A stretch of DNA of 64,000 bases from Serinus canaria (Eukaryota > Chordata > Aves > Passeriformes > Fringillidae): NCBI RefSeq assembly GCF_022539315.1, contig NC_066343.1, positions 310,001 through 374,000 on the forward strand. The letters are read 5' to 3'. The notes under the pieces were generated by a model. That model did not search any database. It saw nothing but the letters and a program-made list of their open reading frames with translations, and was not told the DNA's origin. The position numbers and the translations under genes are program-made. Positions within the stretch are counted from its first letter, which is position 1; the number at the start of each line of letters is the position of its first letter. This document shows positions 10,491 to 22,290 of this stretch, in pieces.

Positions 10491-11723
10491 CTCAGTGGTG
10501 GTGGAGCAAATTGCCCAATATACTTTTAGGAATAAGACTAGGAAGTGTAAAGAAGCACTAGGACCTGTAACATATTCGAGGGTAAAATTTTGTTCATCCC
10601 ATCTGAATTTCTCCCAGCATTTTGAAACCAAATATCATGGAATCTAAATCTTTTGGAATTTCCATACAAAGCTTCAACATGAGTAATAAAACCATGGAGC
10701 GGGTGGTGTAATTAATTGCTGCAACTGCAACAAAAGCATTGCTGAAACAATGTTCCTTTAAAAAAAAGAAGGGGTGGGGGGGAACCTCAAGATATTCTTC
10801 TGGACTTCTCTTTTAGGACTCATTTTCCCAGGTATCCAGAGATAGTTCCAAGAATACCACAATAGTAATATTTGTTGATCTCTGACTTTTATAAAACATA
10901 ACCACACAGTGAAGTAAGAATCATTAAGAAGTGGATGAGCATCCAGTGTGACAGGATATCAGGGAAGTTTTCTGGGGAGGTGTGAGAGTCTGTCCAAAGT
11001 ATCCTTCATCAATGAGGGACCACTGAAAGGACCCCACTGTCCAAAGATATCTGGCCCTGAAGTGGAAAGTTACACACCAGCCAAGGGCTTGGAGACCTGA
11101 GAGCATTGCTAAGCTACTGTTGGGTATCTGCTGCATGCTACGCTGAGCTCCATGAAAAGGACATTCTGACCTTTTTGCAACAATAGCTCTGAGATTATTC
11201 CCCCCCCCCCCCATTTCTTGGCCTGGCTGGACTTCTCCTGAGTTTTTGGGGGTGGTCCCTAAAGGAAGACCCCTCTCATTCATTTACAACCACCGTGACA
11301 GACAAACTGAGATGTAGGAAGCCACTTCACCAGAGGAAAAAGCTGAGACATGAAGTCCTCATGTGAAAAGTCCTCTCTCACACTTTCCAAGGACTGGGAC
11401 TGAAGCCCCTAGCCCAGGGGAGGTGCTCAGGGGAGGCAAGCTAACCAAAGCAAGATGGATGTTGCAGGTGCAATCATTCAACCACGAAAACAATGGCTTT
11501 CGCCCACTGAGAATATGGACCGTGTGTACCCTTTTCCAAATACCATTTTTTTCTCCTGAAAATACAATACATTCAGTTTCAAAATTATCCCACTTCCCCC
11601 ATTGAAAAGGTGTATAATTGGAGTCCAGATGGACTGCATCTCTGAGATCTCCCTGGACGTGAACTGGTGAACCTCATCAGCTGGACACGGAAGGACCTTC
11701 GCCATTCCCATGTTTGGTAGCTA
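10491..11723. other. Unresolved sequence between provirus and next LTR
   Basis: The homology to ERVL pol ends near 10490. The following 1.2 kb has no motif I recognise. It holds a short A/G-rich run (10760-10781) and a C14 run near 11200. Minus-strand frames of 119 codons (10924-11283) and 77 codons (11478-11711) have no recognisable domain. It may be decayed ERV sequence or flanking DNA exposed by deletion. Confidence 0.35.
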
Positions 11724-12174
11724 TGTTGCCCGATCCGAAGAAAACACAAAACAACCGGAGTTGTTTTATGCGGTGCTTTATTAGGGCCCGGGAGCCTGAG
11801 GACTTTCGTCCAAAGTCAGAGCCCCATCTTGCGACAAAATTTACAGAGTTTATATACTTTTCTTAATGTGATTGCTTCATCTGATCTATGTGCATCGCTA
11901 AGCATCTTTAGAGGTATACTGAGATTTATTAGGTACATCATGACATTTGTTACTTAGCCAAAAGGTACATTCCATAGATAATGTTAGGTACATTCCCTAG
12001 ATAATATTTTCTCTTGATCTACCATGCACTAAAGTTCACTTAAAGTTTACCAGGCCTACTGCGGCCTTAGCATAACTACTGCTACTCATGCTAACTATCA
12101 TATTGTTTCACTAATCTAGGCATCTATCTATTAACTAAAATACATTTTTCAATAATTTTCGAACTTCTGCAACA
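11724..12174 (-). mobile_element. Solo LTR, minus strand, ERVL-like
   Basis: This 451-bp element has perfect 6-bp inverted termini: the plus strand starts TGTTGC and ends GCAACA. It is flanked by GCTA at 11720-11723 and 12175-12178, a 4-bp duplication, or 5 bp (AGCTA) if the terminal A is shared. On the minus strand it carries a TATATA box (plus 11851-11856) and an AATAAA signal (plus-strand TTTATT 11777-11782) with plausible promoter-to-poly(A) spacing. It is well preserved, so it is one of the younger-looking insertions in the window. No internal region remains. Confidence 0.88.
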
Positions 12175-14026
12175 GCTATATACCCTTTTCTTTTTCCTCC
12201 CTCTTTTCCTTATTTTTCCCTTTTTTCCCAATTCTTCCTCAACACATTTCTGCTGTGGTTATTTCAATAAAAGTGCATTTGTGTTGATTATCACTGCAAA
12301 CCCCTTGTACTGTGTTGGTTTGTTTTGCACCCTGAGATCCCCTACAAACCATCACCAAACCCGTCCACAAGGACGGCTTGTGACAGGAGGGAAAGTACTG
12401 AAATGCCCACTATTTAAAGGGTTGAAAAACACTGATGTTGGATTGCTGGCCAAAGGAACTATATAAAAAAATATGGAATTATCTAAAAAGATGGTAATCG
12501 TTTAATACGTTGAATGTTTTTTTCTCTCTTGCTTGTTTGCCATCACTTTTGGAAGCTTATGGATCAGTTCTGTTGAGTGATGTATGTGGAAGGGATCAGT
12601 GCACTGACAGGGTAGGCACAGCAGACTCCTGCAGTGGGAAAAAAAGCTGTGGGCATGGTTTTCCCTGCATCTGTAAAATCGGTTTTGCTGCTGATAATGA
12701 GAGCAAGAAAGCCACAATGCTTGGGTTGAATGCTTTGGGCATTGTAGTGGACACTCCAGTGACAGCAGTAGCACACTCTGAAACTCCTCATATCCTCCCA
12801 AATTCCTAATCTCCAGCCTCTGTCCCAAAAGTGGCTTCCCAAGCTCGACAAGACTTCGCTGGCTAAGCACAGTGCCTTGTGCCTGGAGTTAGGGCCACAG
12901 ATATTTGATCCCTTATTAAGATACCCTTAAAACAATGCTGTAGTTATAAAAGGGCTGAAAAATAATAAAAAAATAATTATCAGGGCAACCTGACCAATAC
13001 CATCATGAGCTCTTCATGCTGCACCTTGTCTTGACAAGCTGGAAGACACCAACATATATAACCATGTGACAAATACAGACTAATCTGAATGCTAATTTGA
13101 AAAATATAATCTTAGAATATTCGTAAACTGAATAAATTTAGACATATCCCTGAATTTATCTGATTTCCATCCTCTTTCTATGTTTCTAAAATCTGTTTTG
13201 ATGTTAATTCCCTTTCTCTAAGCTTGTTTTAAATTAAGTAAATAATCAGTATGTAAAATTATATTTCTTTTTTTTTTTTTAATTTGCACCTTTTTTCTCC
13301 TAGACAATCTAGATAAATATGAATAAAGGCTTTTTGGAATAATAGGTCATAACTTTGAAAGTGTATAATTTTCTGCTCCCATTGAATTCAATGGCAAAAT
13401 TCCCACTAGCATCAATGAATCAAGAACCACTGTCTTAGTGTAACACTATTTGACTGGAATTCAGTAAATCATGCTGGTTCCCATGAGAAACCAAATATAA
13501 TCAGCTTGTGCCCACAAAACCACACTCACCTAGAATTCTTATAAAAACTGTTTTTATTTCCCAGCACTGTGGACCAGCCAGGGCCAGCATTACTTTTCAA
13601 CTCAGGCAAATAAAAAAAGAAACCCCATATTTTAATATGCTGATTTACCTTTAAGTTTCTAAGATGCTTCAGAAGGTACTTAGCTTTGCTGGTTTTAAAT
13701 TTATTTTTTAAAAAATTTTATATATTTTACTTTAATGTGAAACTGTGGCACGAATGGTTCCTCTAAGTTGCTTTCAAATGGAATAGCAAGGCTCGTTCCT
13801 CTGCTGAAGTCACTGGGGCCAGTTCTGTCATCTCCGGTGGGAATTCAATTGGCTGTAATTGCTTATCACTGTGGTACTTGAGGATAGATTCATGGTTCTA
13901 TCAATTTCATGAGCTTGTATCTGCAATATTTGAATCCATAACAAGTGTGGAAAATGCAAGGATGCATAGCCATACTGTACCCACCACCAACGGAAATGAG
14001 CAACTGAACCTTGTTGGAACTTTTTT

Positions 14027-14078
14027 TGGAACTTGCAGAATATGTCAGGAGTTGGAACTTGCAGAATATGTCCGGAGG
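14027..14078. repeat. 26-bp tandem duplication
   Basis: Two adjacent copies of a 26-bp unit containing GGAACTTGCAGAATATGTC sit head to tail, differing by two or so bases. This looks like a slippage duplication. Confidence 0.85.
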
Positions 14079-16359
14079 ATACCACCTGTCTTTTACTACA
14101 ATGACAATAATGACACTCCTTTCTAGAGTTCTTGTGTGACATATGTACTTATAAGGTCATTTAGGTTCATTTTGACTCTGACCATGGTTTATGGAGGTAC
14201 CATAAACATCAGGAGAAAATATGTGTAACATGAAGCAATTAAGATTGCAATAAATTTATAGTGATAACAAAGGTGAAAAACAGCAAGGACTGCCTGTGAC
14301 TGGGTCATGTGGAGTGGCTGTCATCTCAGAAACTCAGCCCTGTTGTGCAGGAGCTGGAGGAGGTACCTCTGCTTTAGGAAGGACTCTTTGGTGTAGATCT
14401 TGCAAAACACAGCTTCAGCATCTCTGCCTGTGCCTGCTGCAATTACTGTAGCTCATACAAGAGCTAATTCATTGTTGGAGTTTCCAAGAGTGAGGCTGCT
14501 TAGTGACTAGACATTTCATTAAAATACCACAATCCATCTGTAATTTAATTTGTTTTGATTTGCACAATGCTGCTCTGAGCTACTGAGTGAATGAACTGCA
14601 CACTGTCTGGCAGTGTGTACTGTGGGGTAAGGCAGCCCAGCCACAAAGTGAGGGACCTGCAGAGGGAGAGCAATTATTTAATTGGGAATGAAATGGAGTT
14701 TCTGATTCTTTTAAGAAGAAACCAAGAAATAATAAGTGGAAAGTGAATCAAAAGGTGCTCTGGAGCACGAGAAATACAGAGATTTTATGTGAAAATCAGA
14801 CAAGATGTTAGGAATGACAGAAGACACTAATCAACACAATGGGATCCTTACTGTATAAACCTAAGAATGATAATGTTCATGGGACAAACCCTTTTGGGTT
14901 TAGTCTTAAAAAGATTAATAATCTTAGAATAGCTACAGTCATAAGATAAATACTGAAGGTCGAGGAACTAAAATGTAGAAAACTCAGATTCAAAGGAGGA
15001 TTTTTATTCAATGAGAGCAGCACAGACCTTCAACAATTTTTTTCCATTTCATCAAGGAACAAAATTATACTCAAACTAATAACAGAATAATAGCACAGAG
15101 AAGGTTTCCTAGTTTTAGATAAGGAATTATGTGGATACCTGTGTTATATGGAACAATTAGGAATTTTTCTGTTTTACTTTAGGAAATTTGCACAGCAATG
15201 GTAGGACTCTATAATATAAAATGCAATATGTTATTCTTTATATAAATGTACAAATGTTTATATCCTTTTCAACTTAATGAAAAAAAAAATCTTATTCACC
15301 ATATCTGGGTCTCCATATTTTGCATTTGTGCTTAAGACTGAATCCCCAGAATTTTCTGAAAATCTGTAGAGATCCAAAGGGGAACAAAAGAAAGTCACAG
15401 GAAGCCAAGATGAAAGCAAAATGGGCACTATATAAGTTGATGAAGGAAGGCAGTACAGAGATTTACAGATTAAAGAAATATGAATGTAAATGTTTCTACA
15501 ATATTCTACCATCTCCTTCTTGTTGTTTTGAATGTGCCTAGTAGAAAAAAGTCTATACTGTTTGCCTCCATGTTCAGACTGAGATACTGCTTGAGATCCT
15601 TGAAGATGGAGATCTGGGCTGATGTTGATATTTTATAGTAGAACTCGTATACAACCTTTATTATGTTGCTTATTTAGGAGATAATTGGCATTGTCTGGAT
15701 TGCCTTATAGGTTTTATTTTTTTTGAGGGATCTGAATGTTGATCCATACATTTGCTTGATAATAATTATTTGTGTGTGTGAAGTCCTCATTACCACCTGC
15801 AACAACCTGCATTAATGGTGTAAGGCAGAAAAATTTTGCAAATCTTTGATAATAAAGGCAAAATCAGGAGATCTGGAAATGGTGTAGATATGCAGCAAAG
15901 ATAAAGGAAAGGTCATTAACCAGCTCAGAGACCTATGGCAAAAGACATAGGTTCCAGGTTGAGTCAGAGTGAGAGATCCCAACAGAGATCCCCAAGATTA
16001 GATTAAAGTGGTGGAGCTATGAGAAGGAAAAAAACCCAAACCTCTGGGCATCCAGAACCAATACCTTAGATCTTGAAATAGACTCTAAAGCTAATTATTC
16101 CATATTAGTCTATGAAATTAACAATTTTTTCTCCATTATGCAACAAGGGGTGGCTTCCTTTGTTACTGATTAAAGGCTGAAATACACAGCTGACATGGAG
16201 ATTAGTATTTTGGTCTAGCTGATAATTTTCTGTGTCAACACATGGAAGGGGAAAAATACCACAGAGAACAAAATCATGGTAGAAAAGTACAGGTGCAAGC
16301 TGGTCCTGAATCCTCTGATTTGAGAAGAACCAAGAATTTGACTCATAATTATCCCTATC

Positions 16360-16362
<3 letters not shown>

Positions 16363-16416
<54 letters not shown>
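16363..16416 (+). repeat. Poly(A) tract, 54 bases
   Basis: An uninterrupted run of 54 A. The sequence just upstream has no open frame, AATAAA signal at the right distance or recognisable retroposon body, so it is recorded as a homopolymer repeat rather than as the tail of a processed copy. Its length in an assembly may be unreliable. Confidence 0.95.
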
Positions 16417-16418
<2 letters not shown>

Positions 16419-16556
16419 ACATTGAATACACAGTGTTATATGTTTATTCTATCCTATACCAAGTATGTAGCTAGAAATGGGTATGATGCAAAACTATGCC
16501 AAGATTGTCAGTTACTGTCAAAGCCAGCTACTTTTTGAGCACTTGAGTGGCAGGAA

Positions 16557-16570
16557 ACACTAGATGGCAG
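16557..16570 (+). promoter_or_regulatory. Candidate CTCF-binding motif
   Basis: ACACTAGATGGCAG agrees well with the vertebrate CTCF core pattern (CCASYAGRKGGCRS), differing at the first base. It lies in a locally GC-richer patch (16545-16615). Sequence match only; single motifs of this kind are often unbound. Confidence 0.35.
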
Positions 16571-18861
16571 GAGAGCCCCAAGGGGACCGGCCCGGACCAT
16601 GCTTGGGCTTAGCTTTCTCCGTAGCACCAAAAAAACATCTTCAAACGTGCTGGGTTTGCTTTTTTCCTGGCAAAAAGAAGCAGGTTTACTTATTTCCCTT
16701 CTTTTAAGAGAACTTTTACCCATACAGGTTTTCCCCTGTGTAGATTTGTTGACATTAGGGAAAAAAAATTACCTGCTGTTTCTGTACTTTTGCAGCACAC
16801 CTACAAAGGTTTTTAAACACTATCTGCACCTTAAATGTATGAAAAATTGCCTTATTCCACCACACACCATCATTTACTCCAGGGTGAAATATCCACTTAA
16901 AAGCTTTTTTGATCTTTTGATCTTGATTTAAAATTACAGGAGAGAAAGACCAAGTAAAAACAAAAGCAAAGTGAAATTAAGCTTTGATGCCTAGCAATTA
17001 ATGAATAACAGATCCGTTGTAATTTGAAGTGTATTTAAAATACTTTTTTTTACGCATCCTTTGGAAAAAGAACTTATCCTGAAAAATGTATAGCATACAT
17101 GGGTACTGACCACAATTATTTATTTCATATGCTCTTGATATAGTTATGATTATACGGCTGTAATAGATTTTCTAGTTTCTGATTTGCTATTCTACAAGTC
17201 CATAACCTCCTGAAATTTTTAATCTTATGTTTGTTTTTTAAAGTTTTTTGAAGCACACAATTTTTTTGCCCTGTGCTCACAATGTTTTTGTATTCTTTCT
17301 CAATCCACGTAGAAATGTTTGAATTTGTTAAAATATTAGCTCTAACAAAAAAAAAGAATTTGAAACCTAGAGACCTCTAGCCTGCCTAGACACAAAAAGG
17401 AGATTTTTATGGCCTGTGTAACAATTCCATTGTGCCTGGTGCAGCAAATTCTGAAACTTGGAATCATTTTGCATGACTTCCACAATAATATGGATGCTTG
17501 ATATACGTCTTAGTGTTATGGAGATGACTTTTCTGTCAAACATGTTTCAAACAAAACTGTGAAATCTTGTAACAAAAATAGAACTAAGAATTTATGTGTA
17601 AGTTGCAGGCCAAACAGCACAGTCACAGAAACCTGGAGAGTATTCCTGCTGCCCTGTAATCCAGACCCTGAAAATTCTTCTGAACTTTTTCTTTTTTTAT
17701 CTAAGCCACTCTTTGCTTAATCTTTTTATTGAACTAACAGACTTTGTATGATTTTATTTTAATGTCTTGCAATTTAGAATTCCTTATTACTCCAAGTAAC
17801 ACAATAAATCTTATAAAAAGTCCTGCTGATCTGAGTTGGATTCAGACAAGAAGGTCTACATGATGACCTAGTTTGTATCATAAATGTGTGCTCTGTGGCA
17901 GAATGTTCCAAAGTACAGTAAATGTCAGTGCAGCTCCTTTCTGGCTTTTTAGAAATTTGGCCCCTGTGTAGAAAAGTTTGTTGCGCATGCGTCTTAGTTT
18001 GAAAAGACAGGTGTCTGCTAAGGAAGGCAGGAACCTCCCTTGAAATCCAAAATGTAAACCCCCTCCTTCTGAATTATTATAATTTTGAAATTAAAAAGCT
18101 CTCAGGCAAAGATATGGGAATAGGAATAGCAGTTCTCTATTAGGAAAACTAAAAATACAAATATAGTAGTATAAACTACAAAAACCCTAGTGGCAGAGTC
18201 TGACACCATGTTGGTCAGGGTGTTGGTAGCAGTTTGATTAAATGGTGGCTGAAGTCCTCCTGGAGTGACAGATGTGGTTCCATTTAAATCGAAATAGCAT
18301 AAAAGAACAGAGGATAAATAGTATTCTGCAGGCTACCATCCACTTTGGTCAAACTGATCATTCACTTCGGGTCAAAGACAACCAAACACTCTTTTGTTGA
18401 AACCTGGTATTATAAGAGGTTCCTGGTATTATAAGAGATTAATGTGACCTCCAAAAGCAAAAACTAATTTCACAGTAGCATCACAGCAACTGTTTTAAAT
18501 ACAGGGTGGGAGAACTCATTGCTGTGCTGGGTTACTTATGCCAAGCAATCAGGATGAAGGAGACTTCAGCAATGTTGTTTCCTGTGGTTACCCAGCTGAG
18601 CTCAGAAGTACCATGGAACTACAAATATCCCATCTTCACTGGCATAATCTTTATTTATGAGGCAGGGGTGTTTAGGTAGACTCCTTCCTCTACTGCTGTT
18701 CTGATCCTGTTTCAATCTAGAAAAGCAAAGAAAGCTAAGGCTCTGTGCATAAACCGGAAAGAACTTTGAAGGTTCAAAATATACCCCAAAATGAGATTGT
18801 ATCCAAACAAGGTTAGATGTCAGTGCCAAAAAAGTTGTATATTTCATTTGATAGTAAAAGA

Positions 18862-18989
18862 CGCAGAGAGGAAGAAAGCAAGAAAAAGATAAAGAGAAAG
18901 AAGAAAGAGAGAAAGAGAGAAAGATACGCGAGAAATGAGACGATAGAGAGATAAAGAGAGAACGAGAAAGAGAGAGAGAACGAGAGAAA
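18862..18989 (+). repeat. Purine-rich low-complexity tract (GA/GAAA)
   Basis: About 128 bp made almost only of G and A, built from GAGA and GAAA units with a few interruptions. Minus-strand frames across it give Ser/Leu/Phe-rich pseudo-proteins that are artefacts. It adjoins the C-rich tract that starts at 18990. Confidence 0.9.
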
Positions 18990-19249
18990 TGCGCCCGACT
19001 CGCCTCCCTCACGCGCGCACCACTCTACGACCGCCCGCTCGCCCGCCCTCCACGCACGCCGCCGCATCGCCGTCGCCCTCACGCCCTGCCCCTCCCTCCA
19101 ATCCCGCCCTCCACCAATCCCGCATCCCTCCCTCCCTCCCTCCCTGCCACGCCCTCCCGCCCCTCCCTCCCGCCTCCTCCCCTCAGCCCTCCCTCCCTCC
19201 CCTCCCGCCCTCCCTCCCGACCTCCCGCCCTGCCCGCCAGCCCCGCCAG
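18990..19249 (+). repeat. CpG-dense C-rich pyrimidine tract
   Basis: About 260 bp of C/T-rich sequence with CCCT and CCCG units and many CpG dinucleotides, especially in the first 110 bp. The minus strand is correspondingly G-rich, with repeated G-runs that could form quadruplexes. A 123-codon plus-strand frame across it is proline-rich low complexity, not a gene. Confidence 0.9.
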
Positions 19250-19348
19250 AACCCTACAGCAAGAAACATAACACGAAATGGAAAAGGCGTGTGCCTTGTT
19301 ATTGTGTGGTTACAGGATCCGAGTGGCCGTTGTTTCGGAGGAGCTCAA

Positions 19349-19754
19349 TCACTCATCTGAGGGTCCCAATGATGTCTTGTTGCTCCCCTCCATCTGGTCT
19401 TCTTGATGGTGAGGTGGTCCCACGCCATGCTGCCACACATCAAAGAGTATAAAATTCCATGGATTAATACACACTTTGGGCCAGCTGTAATGCTCATGTG
19501 TCTCCCTTGCAGAGGGCTAATTTGACACTGTCCCTTGCAACACTGAGGGTCTGTTGCATCATTCTGCAGTGCTCTGGTGCAGGGTCTGGGGATCCCTGGG
19601 GGGGGCCTTTGATGGGCCATTTCACCCCCTTCTGCTGAGGACAAGCTTTCCCTCGGGAGAAGAGCCCTACAGCTGAGCTGGTCTGTTCATGGAAGGATGG
19701 GTGTTCACTGCACCTCTCACCAGAGGTTTTCAAACATACACCCAAAGCTCCCAC
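19349..19754 (-). pseudogene. Unrecognised broken minus-strand frame
   Basis: A minus-strand frame runs from 19754 to a stop at 19494-19496. Shifting by one base lets reading continue without a stop from about 19500 to a TGA at 19349-19351, with tryptophan-rich, protein-like composition near its C-terminus. I do not recognise the family; a decayed retroelement gene is the likeliest source given the setting, but a chance reading is possible. The CpG-rich tract lies about 100 bp beyond its end. Confidence 0.25.
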
Positions 19755-21588
19755 CCTTTGGTGCAGGGTCTGTGCCAGCCTGGCAGCTGATAGCCCTGGT
19801 GGTGTCGTATCCTCCCCGAAGGTGCTAAGCTCATTTTCTGTGAATGTCCTCAGTTCCTGAGTTTTATCTTATCTTCATCAGTGAATGGTCCAGGGCCTCA
19901 CTCAGAAGGTCTTTTCAGGGAGTGGTGGTATTCTGTACAGCTTTTATTATACAGTTCTAGAAGTCCTTCATGGAAGTGTTTGAATCAGAAACCATAATAT
20001 TTCAGTCTCTGACAACTGCATCACTTAAGCCACGGCTGAGGAACCTGAGAAGAATCATCTATGCAAAAGGCAAATGTAGTATGTGATGTAGATAATTCAT
20101 GCTTTGGAAATTGTATAAGATTTATAAAGATCCAACCATGCATCTGACTCCCATGGCCAGAAGCAGGACTTTTCATTTCCAAAAGATTTCCTGGACCATT
20201 AACGAGTGAATGAGTCTTTCCTGGGAGATCAGTGACCATTTCCCAAGAATGTCCAGAACATTCACCGAACAACACCTGGGAGAGATTACATTGAAATCGG
20301 GCAAGTCCTGGCTACAGCTGAAAGGAAGACCATTTTGAGGAGCCCAGAAAGCCACCCAAGCCTATGGACTCACTTTCCTACAGGACTGAATCTGTATAGT
20401 TCCCATTATACATATGTAGGAAGTTACAGAAATCTTACGTCATTTTTGCTCCAGGCAGAATAAACTGTATATAAGCTGGATACCTGGAGAAGTTGGTGTG
20501 ACACTCTGGGGAGACGCTGACATTACATTGGTCTGACCCAAGTTCAACCAGTGTCAAAATCTGGGGCTGACGCTGTCTTGGCTGTGGCGGTTTCATAATA
20601 TACTTTCTCTTTTGGTTGTCCATCTAATAAATTTATGAAATATTTTTTATAAATTTGGCTGCAGATTTGATCATTTATAACAGCAAACATACAGTCATTT
20701 ATTCTTAGAAGCAACATCAGAGAGTCTTCTTCATAGAGAGTAGGCTTAAATAAAAATTGAGCCCTGGGTTTTGATACAACTTTCAATGTCAAGTGATGAC
20801 CTTTGACCTCTACATGGTGTCTCTCCTACTCCTTCTATTAAAATGGAAAACACACAAGCATGGTAATAAGTGGAGCTTCCCAGGGCATAAAATGTTAACA
20901 CTATAATAACTCTTATTGTATAAAAAAAGTAGAAGGACATTCTCAGTTTTAAAAAATCATGACTGCCAGTGCAATACACTAATTTTGTATTAACCTCAGT
21001 TACTGGTGCTGTTACTGACTGACCCAGGCAGTGTTTGGCTGATTAAGGAGACCAAATCATGCGTCTCTTGTTAGAAATGGCAAATTTGATTTACAAAGAG
21101 AAGGGACAGGATTTTCCTCAGGACACTTAGGAAAGGGTGAGGGGGGAAATAATGATAATTCCATCAGGATTTCCGTGAGGAAAGACAGCTTGACTTAAGT
21201 GTAATTTGATCCATATAATCTGTGTGAAAAAAAAGTAGTAAGCAGCAGTGCTGCATGCCTATAGGAAAGGGTCTTCCTCACTTGGAACCTCCACTTTTTT
21301 TTTTCTGTCCCTTCTTCTCCAAGACAATTCTATACATCGTCCATCTTCTTCTAAACCCTTTTCCACCATATCTCACACACAACAGTTTTTTCCTACTCAG
21401 TGCTGAAGAATCATAGCATACCACTTAGTCTAAACCAATCAGAAAGTTTGATACTCTCTGCCCAAAATTAGACTTGCCCTTTTTAATTGAGGCACAGATG
21501 CATATAAATTTGTTTTCTCTTGTCTCAGCTCTGCTTTGCAGGACTGTATTTTTAAAGAATAGTGTGAAAAATGCCACTCACTTGTTTT

Positions 21589-21640
21589 AAAACTTTAAAG
21601 AGTTTAATAGTAATAAAACTTTAAAGAGTTTAATAGTAAT
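21589..21640. repeat. Perfect 26-bp tandem duplication
   Basis: Two identical 26-bp copies (21589-21614 and 21615-21640), each starting AAAACTTTAAAGAG. Identity suggests a recent slippage event. Confidence 0.92.
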
Positions 21641-22290
21641 AAAATTTTTTCTCTTGAAAGCATGGCTCACTAACAAAGGATTAAATCTTAAATTGTTGCA
21701 TATTCATATATCTCATACATGATTCAAAAATTCTTTTCAAACAAAGGATGTTCTCTGGTTAGTGTCAACTTCTTCTCCTTAATCCTGCTGGCACCTCAAA
21801 GACGAAAAGGAGGTGGAAGAATAAGGAGGCAAAAATTGCCTCCTTCCAATAAGGAGGCAATATTTGTTTTTTTGGGTCTTGTTGCTGTTATCTCTGTGCA
21901 AAGAATTTCTTATCTCATAGCTAGTTAAAAAATATCTCACATTGTGTAGCTTCTATTTTAACATTGTTTTATAATCTAAAACTATATTTAACACACTACT
22001 TTAGAGAGTTAAAGCATAACTTTCTAACATAACACATATAATATTCATTTTAATATTTGTGAAAAGCCAATCATATAATATGCATTTTTCACAAATAACT
22101 ATTCATGGGACATTCTTAAAATGCACTATGTCATCTTCCTGTAACAGAACTGCTAAAGTTTTAAGATGAAATTGGAAGTACTTATGATTAAACGTACAAA
22201 ACAACATTCATGGGATTCATCACTAAATGGTCATGTGGAACCAGGAAAGCTGGTGATAAGGAGTGTCTTTCCACTGGCATTCATGGTTAG

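Larger units (their letters stand above)
12175..18861. other. Mostly unique sequence
   Basis: I see no gene or large repeat. Unrecognised open frames at 12502-12870 (minus, 122 codons) and 13828-14142 (minus, 104 codons) have no domain. Small local structures are a 26-bp tandem duplication (14027-14078), a 54-base poly(A) run (16363-16416), a CTCF-like motif (16557-16570) and a short duplication near 18403-18437. Confidence 0.4.
19250..22290. other. Low-feature region with possible coding relics
   Basis: Apart from the broken minus-strand frame at 19349-19754 and a tandem duplication at 21589-21640, nothing is recognised. Minus-strand frames at 20021-20355 and 20435-20979 have protein-like composition in places but no domain I can name. 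A 12-bp-stem inverted repeat lies at 22054-22097. Confidence 0.35.

Noticed and set aside
12502..12870. Overlapping frames on both strands of 95-122 codons
   Set aside because: Neither strand shows a domain, and frames open on both strands point to base composition rather than coding.
18602..19082. Minus-strand frames of 89-136 codons rich in Ser, Leu and Phe
   Set aside because: They read the complement of the GA tract; the composition is an artefact of the repeat.
18989..19360. 123-codon proline-rich open frame
   Set aside because: It is produced by the C-rich low-complexity tract, with no domain and no conserved start context.
22054..22097. 12-bp-stem inverted repeat with a 20-base loop
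   Set aside because: It is AT-rich and short-stemmed, as expected by chance in this composition; not reported as a finding.
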